From assembly GCA_002170205.2 (NCBI GenBank), contig NHFT02000006.1, positions 170,441 to 181,413 of the forward strand: 10,973 nt of DNA, given 5' to 3'. Below are positions 1 to 7,364 of the stretch, in pieces (the first letter of the stretch is position 1; each line of letters opens with the position of its first letter). Below the pieces are notes generated by a model. The model was not told the origin of the DNA. It searched no databases and worked only from the letters and a program-made list of their open reading frames with translations. The position numbers and the translations under genes are program-made. The DNA comes from Candidatus Pelagibacter sp. TMED118. GTDB taxonomy: Bacteria > Pseudomonadota > Alphaproteobacteria > Pelagibacterales > Pelagibacteraceae.

Positions 1-1763
1 CTCTTTCTTTTGTCTAATAATTCTTCTTGCGCTAAGGCATCAGGAATATTTTCTTTTCCAAATAAGTTTGAATTATTAAATAAATTATTTTCATTTAATT
101 TTAGTTCATCTGAAATTCTATCTAAAAGATCATTTCTTCTCTTATTTAATCCTTCGATTGTTGCACTTGATCCGGCTCTTCTTTCTCTTATTTTTATAGA
201 ATTTTCTTTTGTAAGATTTAGATCTTTTCTTTCCTCAGAAATAACATTTTCTAATTCGTTAATTAAAATTTCATTTTTATTCTTTTCCTCCTCTGAAACT
301 CTTAAACTTTCTGAAATTTGACCTTTCTTTTCAGCTTGAAACTGGGGTTGATTATTCAATTCATCCATTCTAAGGTTAATTCTTTTTTCTCTTACATGTA
401 ACTCATTTAACATTTTCTCTGAATTTATTAATAAGTTTTTCCAACTTTCAATTTCTTTTTCTATAATACTTATTCTCTCATTACGTTTAATGGATTCATT
501 TTTGATACTTTGATTTTTACTATAACTATCCGCATAAATATCAATTATTCCAGTTAATTCCGCCAATAATAATTTAGCTTCACTAACTTTATTTTTATCA
601 ATGAGATTATTAATATTATCTATCTTATTATTTAATTTTTGTTTATTAAGATCAAGATCTTCATTTGATTTTTTTTCAGTTTCGAAGTATTTTGAATCAA
701 TCTCAACTAAATCTGTTCTTTCATCTTTAAGTCTTTTTTCATTAGAATTTGCGTCAATAATTATGCTTTTTTCTCTATCCTTGTCTTCATTGATTGTTTT
801 AATTGTATTTCTTATATTTTCAATTTCCTCTTTAATTCTTGAATTTTCTTCATCGATACTTTTAAGCTCTAAATTAAGTCTTTGTATTTTAGATAAATTT
901 TCAATGTTTTTGTCTCTTATTGGATTTAATTTATTCGTACTTTCGAGTATTTTATTTTCAACCTCATCAATTTTAAAATTAAATTCATTAATTTCAGTAT
1001 CAGCCTCTTCATTAATTTTATTTTCCAAATCTATTTCATTCTCTATATCTTTTAGTTTGAGGTAATATAAACCCGCCTCAATTTTTTTAATTTCCCCTGA
1101 TATAATTTTATATTTCTGTGCTTCCTCTGCTTGTTTTTGTAAATTTAATAATTGTTTTTCTTGCTGTCTCCTTAATTCGTCTGCTCTTTTTAAATTATTT
1201 TCAGCAGCTCCCAATCTGAGCTCAGCTTCATGTCTACGAGCGTGCAAACCTGAAATTCCTGCAGCCTCCTCTAGTATTGCACGTCTATCTGATGGTTTGG
1301 CCGTGACTAGAGATCCAATTCTTCCTTGGCTTATTAATGAAGGTGAGTGAGCTCCAGTCGATAAATCAGCAAAAAACATATGAGCATCTTTTGCTCTTAC
1401 CTCTTTTTCGTTAATATAAAATTTGGAACCTTTATTTTTTTCAATTTTTCTTCTAATCTCTATTTCTTCCACGTCTTTATATTTATGTGGACCTACTTTA
1501 TCATTATTTGAGAGATTAATTGAAACCTCTGCGATATTTTTTGAAGGTTTATTAGAAGTTCCAGAAAATATTACATCCTCCATTCCAGATCCTCTCATAC
1601 TTTTTGCAGACGTCTCTCCCATACACCATCTCAACGACTCCACAATATTTGACTTACCACAACCATTTGGTCCAACAATACCAGTGAGCCCATCTTCGAT
1701 CAGAAAACTTGCTTTTTCGGCAAAGGACTTAAAACCGTTTAATTGGATTTTTTTAAACTCCAT
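1..1763 (-). CDS. smc: Chromosome segregation ATPase SMC, N-terminal part (cut by left window edge)
   Basis: SMC forms the ATP-driven ring that organises and helps segregate the chromosome, with ScpA/ScpB as usual partners. The frame is open from an ATG at 1763 to the window edge, giving 587 codons with the C-terminus missing. The N-terminal ATPase head is clear: it begins MEFKKIQLNGFKSFA, has Walker A GPNGCGKS at residues 31-38, then a conserved stretch ending QGRIGSLV...RRAILEEAAGISGLHARRHEAELRL. From about residue 165 to 587 everything is Glu/Lys/Asn-rich helical coiled coil. No glycine-rich hinge domain appears by residue 587, although bacterial SMC hinges usually start near residue 500. 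The segment IIEKEIESWKNLL and the later RRAGSSATIEGLN...RISDEL resemble sequence I associate with the strand after the hinge in alphaproteobacterial SMCs. The gene starts 8 bases after the dsbA stop, so it is probably the last gene of a dciA-dsbA-smc operon. Confidence 0.93.
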   Translation of the reverse strand, partial: MEFKKIQLNGFKSFAEKASFLIEDGLTGIVGPNGCGKSNIVESLRWCMGETSAKSMRGSGMEDVIFSGTSNKPSKNIAEVSINLSNNDKVGPHKYKDVEEIEIRRKIEKNKGSKFYINEKEVRAKDAHMFFADLSTGAHSPSLISQGRIGSLVTAKPSDRRAILEEAAGISGLHARRHEAELRLGAAENNLKRADELRRQQEKQLLNLQKQAEEAQKYKIISGEIKKIEAGLYYLKLKDIENEIDLENKINEEADTEINEFNFKIDEVENKILESTNKLNPIRDKNIENLSKIQRLNLELKSIDEENSRIKEEIENIRNTIKTINEDKDREKSIIIDANSNEKRLKDERTDLVEIDSKYFETEKKSNEDLDLNKQKLNNKIDNINNLIDKNKVSEAKLLLAELTGIIDIYADSYSKNQSIKNESIKRNERISIIEKEIESWKNLLINSEKMLNELHVREKRINLRMDELNNQPQFQAEKKGQISESLRVSEEEKNKNEILINELENVISEERKDLNLTKENSIKIRERRAGSSATIEGLNKRRNDLLDRISDELKLNENNLFNNSNLFGKENIPDALAQEELLDKRK

Positions 1764-1771
1764 TAGCTGGT

Positions 1772-2353
1772 TTATATCATTTTTTTTAAGGTTTTTTTTA
1801 AGTTTTTATAGTCAAGCTTTTTATCAAACTTTTCACCGTTAATTATCAATGTAGGTGTTCCCTCAATTTTGAACTTTTTATGCCCATTGATTCGTTCCTC
1901 TAATATAAAATCTTCAATTTTCTTATTGTTAATACAATTTTCAAAATTAAGATTAAATGATGATTTATCAATTAGGTTTTTAAGATTTTTATTTACATCC
2001 AATATATTATTTCCTTTAGCCCATTTTTTTTGCTCATTATACAAAAAATGAAGGATATCTGAATTTCCATTATTTTTACAGTGAGCTAGTTTTGAGGCAT
2101 TTAGTGCCGCGAGATCAAGTGGAAAGTTTCTGAATTCAATACTTACTTCTCCAGTGTCAATAAATTCTTTTTTTAGATCTGGAAAAATATTTTGATGAAA
2201 ATTTGCACAACTTGGACAAGTCATTGACTCATATATTATTAAATTTATTTTTGAATTTTTTTTACCCTCTACTATTGGTAGAATTTCCGATGCTTGTGCA
2301 AAAGATGTAATTAAAAAATATAAAACTAATATATGTATAAATTTTTTTTTCAT
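1772..2353 (-). CDS. DsbA-family periplasmic thiol:disulfide oxidoreductase
   Basis: A secreted thioredoxin-fold protein of 193 aa, probably acting on disulfides in periplasmic proteins. An N-terminal signal peptide is visible: a KKK start, a hydrophobic core (residues 5-17), and likely cleavage after SFAQA. The active site is C46-P-S-C49 (CxxC; classical DsbA has CPHC) in the context ESMTCPSCANFH. The cis-proline loop is EGTPTLIING with Pro167. Two further cysteines, in LAHCKNN and FENCINN, occur in related alphaproteobacterial proteins as I recall them and may form a structural disulfide. It starts 2 bases after the DUF721 gene stops and ends 8 bases before smc starts, so it is probably cotranscribed with both. 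Oxidase versus isomerase activity cannot be told from sequence, so no symbol is given. Confidence 0.9.
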   Translation of the reverse strand: MKKKFIHILVLYFLITSFAQASEILPIVEGKKNSKINLIIYESMTCPSCANFHQNIFPDLKKEFIDTGEVSIEFRNFPLDLAALNASKLAHCKNNGNSDILHFLYNEQKKWAKGNNILDVNKNLKNLIDKSSFNLNFENCINNKKIEDFILEERINGHKKFKIEGTPTLIINGEKFDKKLDYKNLKKTLKKMI

Positions 2354-2355
2354 TT

Positions 2356-2835
2356 TTATTTCATGGCTTTATTTAATTTTAATAAAGAATCTTTAATATT
2401 TTTATTTTTAATACTTATTATTTTTTTTGAAAATTTTTTTTTTGTCACATCCATATTTTTCTTATTATTATCTTTTTCTTCATATATAATTTCATCAAAA
2501 GTTTTAAGTTTAATAGTACTCACTACCTTGTAACCAAAAAAGGTATTAATTTTATCTACAATTATATTTTTTGAGTATTCCAAGTCTACTTCGTGACCAT
2601 GTTTAACCATTATATTTAAATATTTACCTTTTAAATTGTTATTTTTAAAAGATTTTGGATAACAATTTTTAAATAATTCCTCACCAACAAGATATTTCCA
2701 GTTGTCTAATGTTTTTGCGTAGATATCGCCTTTTTTAGAGATTATTTTTTTTACCTTTGTGGGTAAAGTGTCTTTAAATAATCTTAATCCTTGTACGTAT
2801 CTGTTTCTCTGCTTAAAATTATGTTTTGACCTCAT
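2356..2835 (-). CDS. DUF721 / DciA-like protein (putative replicative helicase loader)
   Basis: A 159-aa protein with a DUF721-type domain at about residues 20-115: GLRLFKDTLPTKVKKI, then the DNWKYLVGEELFKNCYP region, then LNIMVKHGHEVDLEY and a final amphipathic helix with INTFFGYKVV. The C-terminus is a Lys/Asn-rich tail, probably disordered. DUF721 proteins include DciA, which helps load DnaB in bacteria lacking DnaC; applying that role here is inference. It is first in the minus-strand group with dsbA and smc, an arrangement I recognise from Alphaproteobacteria. Its ATG abuts the mutY ATG (CATATG, 2833-2838) with no spacer, so its promoter must lie inside mutY. No other Met lies near the N-terminus, which supports this start. 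Confidence 0.8.
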   Translation of the reverse strand: MRSKHNFKQRNRYVQGLRLFKDTLPTKVKKIISKKGDIYAKTLDNWKYLVGEELFKNCYPKSFKNNNLKGKYLNIMVKHGHEVDLEYSKNIIVDKINTFFGYKVVSTIKLKTFDEIIYEEKDNNKKNMDVTKKKFSKKIISIKNKNIKDSLLKLNKAMK

Positions 2836-3579
2836 ATGTATAATACAAACATATCAAATAAAATTTTGGATTGGTATGATAATAATAAAAGGGATCTTCC
2901 ATGGAGAAAGCCTAAATCCAAAATACAGTCTCAATATTTCACCTTGGTAAGTGAAATAATGCTTCAACAGACCCAAGTAAATACCGTAATTCCTTATTTC
3001 GTAAGATTTATAAATCAAATACCAAATATTAAATCTTTATCAAAAGTAAGTAATAGCAAACTTTTAAAACTATGGGAGGGTCTTGGTTATTATTCTAGAG
3101 CTAGAAATTTGAAAAAAACAGCAAAACTAATTATTAAAAATAAAAATTCTGAATTACCTTCCTCTATTAACGAATTAAAAAAACTTCCAGGTGTTGGAGA
3201 CTACACCTCAAGAGCTATATTAGCACTTGAATTTAATAAAAAGGTGATTCCTATTGATGGAAATATAGAGAGATTACTCAAAAGAATCTTATTTCTTAGG
3301 AGGAAAAAAGATATAAAAAAAGAAAATCTTAAAATAAAATCGGATTTTTTTGGTTTTTCTTCTCGTCAAAGAGATTATATTCAAGCACTAATGGAACTAG
3401 GAGCATTGGTGTGCAAGCCATCAAACCCTATATGTAAAAGTTGCCCAATTAAAAAAAATTGCATCTCTTTTAAAAAACAAGATTTTAAAATAAATAAAAA
3501 ATCAAAAATTAATAAAACTAAATATTTTAAAGCTAATATTTATTCGAATAAAAAAAAAAATAATACTTGTGAAAAATAA
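2836..3579 (+). CDS. mutY: A/G-specific adenine glycosylase MutY, catalytic part (frameshifted before the C-terminal domain)
   Basis: MutY removes adenine mispaired with 8-oxoguanine and so prevents G:C to T:A transversions. All catalytic elements are present: ILDWYDNNKRDLPWR, SEIMLQQTQV with catalytic Glu40, helix-hairpin-helix LPGVGDYT (117-124), catalytic Asp141 in PIDGNIERL, and the 4Fe-4S loop C193-x6-C200-x2-C203-x5-C209. The frame then runs through an 11-A tract at 3550-3560 and ends at TAA 3577-3579, after a non-homologous tail NNTCEK. The expected 8-oxoG recognition domain continues in the +1 frame (3569-3820). Removing one A would give a continuous protein of 327 aa, close to the usual MutY length of about 350. 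As written, the product is a 247-aa catalytic fragment. The start is fixed by an in-frame TGA at 2827-2829 just upstream. Likely cotranscribed with the following monooxygenase gene. Confidence 0.9.
   Translation: MYNTNISNKILDWYDNNKRDLPWRKPKSKIQSQYFTLVSEIMLQQTQVNTVIPYFVRFINQIPNIKSLSKVSNSKLLKLWEGLGYYSRARNLKKTAKLIIKNKNSELPSSINELKKLPGVGDYTSRAILALEFNKKVIPIDGNIERLLKRILFLRRKKDIKKENLKIKSDFFGFSSRQRDYIQALMELGALVCKPSNPICKSCPIKKNCISFKKQDFKINKKSKINKTKYFKANIYSNKKKNNTCEK
3550..3560 (+). repeat. 11-A homopolymer at the mutY frameshift point
   Basis: Eleven consecutive A residues follow TATTCGAAT. With 10 A's the codons read N-K-K-K-I-I-L-V-K-N and join the catalytic part directly to the C-terminal domain. 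With 11 the frame ends 19 bases later. Runs of this length are known to be prone to polymerase slippage and to length errors in sequencing. Confidence 0.85.
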
Positions 3580-3820
3580 AAAGTTTAATTTTCTAAAAGA
3601 TCTTCTTATTTTCCCAATGTCTGAAATCCAACCAGCAGAATATAGATCATCATTTAAAAGAAAAACTAAAATTAAAATGTCAAATATGGACATGAATATA
3701 ATAATTAATATTAATAATAAATTACCACCTGAAAAGGGGAGGGTATTAAATTACAAAGATATCAATAGCGCTACAATTCCGTCTTTTACAAAAAGAATAT
3801 TTAAAGTAGCTTTAAAATAA
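3569..3820 (+). pseudogene. mutY: MutY C-terminal (8-oxoG recognition) domain, out of frame with the catalytic part
   Basis: This 83-codon stretch can begin at a GTG at 3569, but it is better read as the detached end of mutY. It carries the family's domain features in order: FLKDLLIFPMSEIQ (compare the usual gLLaGLWeFP), a short beta-rich middle (NIIININNKLP), and the terminal SATIPSFTKRIFKVAL (compare LPt-hydrophobic-xRK-hydrophobic). This Nudix-like domain normally gives MutY its preference for 8-oxoG opposite A. The frame stays open upstream through the A-run (K-K-K-I-I-L-V), as expected if it was once continuous with the catalytic part. No Shine-Dalgarno sequence precedes the GTG, so independent translation is doubtful. 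It stops 2 bases before the FAD monooxygenase ATG. Confidence 0.75.
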
Positions 3821-3822
3821 TT

Positions 3823-4941
3823 ATGAAAAAAATTTTAATCATCGGTGCAGGTATTTCAGGTTTATATTTAGCAAACCTTTTAGAAAAAAGTGGCAAATAT
3901 AATTATAAAATTCTAGAAAAAAAGAATGATCTTAATTTAAACGAAGGTTACGGAATACAATTATCAGTAAATGGTGTTAAATTATTAAATCGTATTGGGT
4001 TTAGAGAATTAGCACTGAGTGAAATAAATTATCCAAACAAAATCAACTTTTGTGACGTTAAAAATAATAGATTAATTTCAAGTATAGAAATATCAAAATT
4101 TAACAATAACGAAAACTTTTACACAACAATCAAAAGATCAGTATTACTAAAACTTTTAATTAAAAATATTCCCAAAGAAAAAATTGTCTTTGGTTCTAAT
4201 ATCAAAAGCATTGAACAAAATTCAAATTTTAAAATTAACTTTATCAATAATAGCTGTGAGGAAGCAAGTTATTTAGCAATTTGTGATGGAGTATTTTCTA
4301 AAAGCAAGAATATGGTCTTAGGGAACGTCGACAATGTTAAATATTATAAAGCTGTAGCAATTAGAGGTATGATAAAAAACCAAGAAAATAAAGATATATC
4401 GTTATACCTAGGCCCTAATTTTCACTTTGTTATATATTCTATTAATCAAAAAAACGAGGCTAATTTTATATCAATAATTAGAGAAAAAAATTTAAAAAAA
4501 ATTCAAAGTGGAAACAAAAACTCTCTGGCCTTAGAGTATCTTGATAAAATCATTCAAAATTCTTCATTTAATCTTAAAGATAAACTTGAACAAATTTCTT
4601 TGTATCCAATATTTGTTAGTAAAAAATTAATTAAACCTCAAAATAATAGGATTTACTTTGGCGGAGACGCCTTATACACGTATCCTCCTTCTTTTGCTCA
4701 AGGAGCTTCGCAATCAATAGAGTCATCGTATGATATTTTCAAAAGTTTAGAGGGAGATAATATTAATTATTATCAGGAAAGGGAAATTAAAATCAATCAA
4801 GTCAAATTAAGATCACAATTTAATCATTATGCGTTTCATATTTCTAATCCATTTGTTAAACTTGCAAGAAATATTGCTTTAAAGTATTTAACAAAAAATG
4901 AAAAGTTTTTAGAGGGTTATCTTGGTAAGATTTATAGATAA
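3823..4941 (+). CDS. FAD-dependent monooxygenase / aromatic-ring hydroxylase family protein
   Basis: A 372-aa class A flavoprotein hydroxylase (the UbiH / salicylate hydroxylase-like superfamily), normally using NAD(P)H and O2 to hydroxylate a ring. It has the N-terminal dinucleotide fold KILIIGAGISGLYLANLLE (G8-x-G10-x-x-G13), an acidic strand end KILEKKN, the second motif YLAICDGVFS, and the FAD ribityl motif GGD282ALYTYPPSFAQGA. The usual GDAAH...GQG is altered to GDALY...AQG, closer to salicylate or hydroxybenzoate hydroxylases than to UbiH. The substrate cannot be assigned; ubiquinone-pathway hydroxylation or an aromatic catabolic step are the main options. There is no signal peptide, so it is cytosolic. 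It starts 2 bases after the mutY C-terminal frame ends. Its 3' end overlaps the 3' end of ccrM on the other strand by 10 bases. Confidence 0.85.
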   Translation: MKKILIIGAGISGLYLANLLEKSGKYNYKILEKKNDLNLNEGYGIQLSVNGVKLLNRIGFRELALSEINYPNKINFCDVKNNRLISSIEISKFNNNENFYTTIKRSVLLKLLIKNIPKEKIVFGSNIKSIEQNSNFKINFINNSCEEASYLAICDGVFSKSKNMVLGNVDNVKYYKAVAIRGMIKNQENKDISLYLGPNFHFVIYSINQKNEANFISIIREKNLKKIQSGNKNSLALEYLDKIIQNSSFNLKDKLEQISLYPIFVSKKLIKPQNNRIYFGGDALYTYPPSFAQGASQSIESSYDIFKSLEGDNINYYQEREIKINQVKLRSQFNHYAFHISNPFVKLARNIALKYLTKNEKFLEGYLGKIYR

Positions 4942-5342
4942 ACTTTATTTATAAATCTTTGCCTCAAGTTATCAATTAAAACAGTTTGTTTACCCTCTTG
5001 GTAATGCCAATAGGTCCAACCATTATAACTTTCAGTACCCATAATTTGTGCTGCAACTTTATGAATTGAACCCTCAGTATGTTTATGTTTTATGCTTCCA
5101 TCAATCATTATTCTTGCATTTATTTTTTTCTTAGAATCAAACAGCATTGACCCAGGTTTTAAAATTCCTAGCTCTACTAAAGATCCGAAAGGAATTCTAG
5201 GTTTTGATTTATGATTTTCTATTATATCCAAATTTTCGTCATTAATTTTTTTTGTCTTGCAAATTCTTTTTTTCGCCTCTAAAAAATAATTTTCATCTTT
5301 CTCGATGCCATAATATTTACGACCAAGTTTTTTTGCTACCAC
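4932..5342 (-). pseudogene. ccrM: CcrM methyltransferase, C-terminal part downstream of an in-frame TAG
   Basis: This is the remainder of the ccrM frame. It is open from 5360 just after the TAG; a GTG at 5342 is the first possible internal start. Sequence directly after the TAG is GTGTTAVVAKKLGRKYYGIEKDENY, split here across the TAG side (GTGTT, motif I) and the following helix. It then carries the CcrM-specific C-terminal domain: PRIPFGSLVELGILKPGSML, ARIMIDGSIKHKHTEGSIHK, and NGWTYWHYQEG...IDNLRQRF. In CcrM this region is needed for DNA recognition and activity. Starting at the GTG would omit the GTGTT AdoMet-binding loop, so a separately translated fragment should be inactive. Conservation right to the stop argues that the interruption is very recent, not real in the organism, or bypassed. 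Confidence 0.8.
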
Positions 5343-5360
5343 AGCAGTTGTTCCCGTGCC

Positions 5361-6032
<672 letters not shown>

Positions 6033-6033
<1 letters not shown>

Positions 6034-6049
6034 TAGCAAAAAGTGCTAG
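6033..6049. repeat. Short inverted repeat inside the ccrM promoter spacer
   Basis: CTAGC (6033-6037) and GCTAG (6045-6049) form a perfect 5-bp inverted repeat with a 7-base loop. It lies almost wholly between the -35 and -10 boxes. It could be an operator half-site pair. It is not followed by a T-run in either useful orientation, so it does not look like a terminator for rnhB. Confidence 0.35.
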
Positions 6050-6077
6050 TCAACTTCAGATTGAACTATTTTTATCT

Positions 6078-6665
6078 TTATTGTGTCGTTAACTTTCTAT
6101 TACCCAACATATTGTATATAGGTTTAAATGTTTTTCTATGTTGCGAGGTTATACCAAGTTTTTTAATAGCTTTTATATGATCCTTTGTACAGTATCCAAA
6201 ATTTTTATTCCAAAAATAACCCTTAAATTTTTTTGAAATTTTTTCAATCATTCTATCTCTTGTAACTTTTGCAATTATGGAAGCTGCTGAGATTTCTGCG
6301 ATTTTTTGATCACCTTTAATTATATACTTTATTTTATAATTCGGCATGTCTGGAATTTTATTTCCATCTATAAACGTAAAATCTGGCTTTATCTTAAGTT
6401 TTTTTATTGCTCTTTTCATCGCTAACATACTCGCATTTAAAATATTCAACCTCTCGATTTCTCTAATAGATGCTGAACCGACCGACCAAATAGAATTTTT
6501 TTTTATATATTTTTCTAAAATTTCTCTATTTTTTTTTGAAATTGATTTTGAGTCCCGTATTTTTGCTTTACTAATACCATCTTTTAAAATTACAGCAGCT
6601 GCTAAGACAGGACCCATCAAACTACCTCTTCCGGACTCGTCCACACCTGCAACTAATTTTTTCAT
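6078..6665 (-). CDS. rnhB: Ribonuclease HII
   Basis: RNase HII cuts RNA in RNA:DNA hybrids and starts removal of ribonucleotides misincorporated into DNA. The 195-aa protein has the family's normal length and motifs: VAGVDESGRGSLMGPV with metal ligands Asp9 and Glu10, FIDGNKIP with Asp100, and the GDQKIAEISAASIIAKVTRDRM block (written here in two parts: GDQKIAEIS with Asp119, then AASIIAKVTRDRM). The end, FGYCTKDHIKAIKKLGIT and then HRKTFKPI, is the usual YxT..H...I...G.. and HR.(S/T)F.P pattern. The ATG overlaps the stop of the uracil-DNA glycosylase gene (TAATG), so the two genes are almost certainly cotranscribed and translationally coupled. Confidence 0.95.
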   Translation of the reverse strand: MKKLVAGVDESGRGSLMGPVLAAAVILKDGISKAKIRDSKSISKKNREILEKYIKKNSIWSVGSASIREIERLNILNASMLAMKRAIKKLKIKPDFTFIDGNKIPDMPNYKIKYIIKGDQKIAEISAASIIAKVTRDRMIEKISKKFKGYFWNKNFGYCTKDHIKAIKKLGITSQHRKTFKPIYNMLGNRKLTTQ

Positions 6666-7354
6666 TAAATTTTTATTCCAGAATTATCAATTTCTCTACG
6701 AATATCTTTCAAGTCTAACCAAGAAAGTTTTTTTTGCTCTGGCTGTCTTAACAAATAAGCAGGGTGAAAAGTTACCATGGTTTTATAATCTTTTTCATTT
6801 ATAAACGTTTTTCTCCAAATCCCTCTCTCTTTAGTTATTTTTAGTCTGTTGCCAAGTAAAGCCTCCATAGCAGTACTACCTAATAAAATTAGGATTTTAG
6901 GATTTATAATATATATGTGTTCTCGAAGATACTCAGAATATCGTTCTATTTCTTCAGTTTGAGGTTTTCTATTATTTGGAGGCCTATAATTAACTACATT
7001 TGTAATGTATACTTTTTCTCTATCAATATTTATTGCTTTTAACATTTTGTTTAAAAGCTGGCCAGCTTCTCCAATAAATGGTAAGCTTAATTCATCTTCT
7101 TTTTGACCAGGCCCTTCTCCCACAATCATTATTGGGCTATTTTTATCTCCGTCACTAAACACAAAATTATTCGCATTTTTTTTTAATTCACAATTTTCTA
7201 TATTTTTTATTCTTGTTACTAAATTTTCTAAGAGCAAATGTTTATCTTGTACAATTGTTTCAGTTTTAGTCCGATTTATTGGAGTGTCTGAGTAGACATG
7301 ATTAATCCCCATAATACCCAATATGTCATTTTGCTTTTTAGATAATTTAGTCAT
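6665..7354 (-). CDS. Uracil-DNA glycosylase, family 4-like, lacking most Fe-S cysteines
   Basis: Removes uracil arising from cytosine deamination or dUMP misincorporation. The 229-aa protein shows motif A GEGPGQKEDELSLPFIGEAG (GEGPG at 79-83), the helix GQLLNKMLKAINI, VYITNVVNYRPPNNRKP, the strand PKILILLGSTAMEALLG, and motif B HPAYLLRQP with His197. Thermophilic family-4 enzymes bind a 4Fe-4S cluster through four Cys. Here only one Cys exists in the whole protein (C55, in ENCELKK); the positions after NVV and in EEIERYSEYL are both Tyr. This fits my memory of alphaproteobacterial relatives, in which the cluster ligands are only partly kept. The gene overlaps rnhB by one base and is divergent from the TPR gene, with 10 bases between the start codons. 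A later in-frame Met (residue 15) is a possible alternative start. Confidence 0.87.
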   Translation of the reverse strand: MTKLSKKQNDILGIMGINHVYSDTPINRTKTETIVQDKHLLLENLVTRIKNIENCELKKNANNFVFSDGDKNSPIMIVGEGPGQKEDELSLPFIGEAGQLLNKMLKAINIDREKVYITNVVNYRPPNNRKPQTEEIERYSEYLREHIYIINPKILILLGSTAMEALLGNRLKITKERGIWRKTFINEKDYKTMVTFHPAYLLRQPEQKKLSWLDLKDIRREIDNSGIKI

Positions 7355-7359
7355 ATTAT
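7331..7359 (+). promoter_or_regulatory. Weak candidate promoter for the TPR-ispE group
   Basis: TTGCTT (7331-7336) and TATTAT (7354-7359) are 17 bases apart and read toward the TPR gene. The -10 matches consensus at 5 of 6 positions, the -35 at only 3. It lies within the first codons of the divergent uracil-DNA glycosylase gene because the gap between the two ATGs is 10 bases. Transcription would begin at about the TPR gene's ATG, so the mRNA would be leaderless or nearly so. Chance matches are frequent in such AT-rich sequence. Confidence 0.25.
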
Positions 7360-7364
7360 TAAAT

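Noticed and set aside
10..1065. Plus-strand open frames at 10-321 and 601-1065 with hydrophobic, Ser/Leu/Phe-rich translations
   Set aside because: They are the antisense of smc coiled-coil codons (Glu/Lys/Asn read backwards give Phe/Leu/Ile/Ser) and have no family features.
1423..2533. Plus-strand open frames at 1423-1842, 1869-2051 and 2333-2533
   Set aside because: Each lies opposite well-recognised smc, dsbA or DUF721 coding sequence and shows no motif of its own.
2839..2844. Perfect TATAAT as a mutY promoter -10 box
   Set aside because: It lies in mutY codons 2-3, so transcription would start after the ATG, and no other in-frame Met exists until residue 42.
3502..3693. Minus-strand 63-codon open frame across the mutY break
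   Set aside because: It is the antisense of the A-rich linker and C-terminal domain of mutY; its hydrophobic translation comes from T-rich sequence.
6346..6804. Plus-strand 152-codon open frame
   Set aside because: It is antisense to rnhB and the uracil-DNA glycosylase gene, both of which have clear catalytic motifs.
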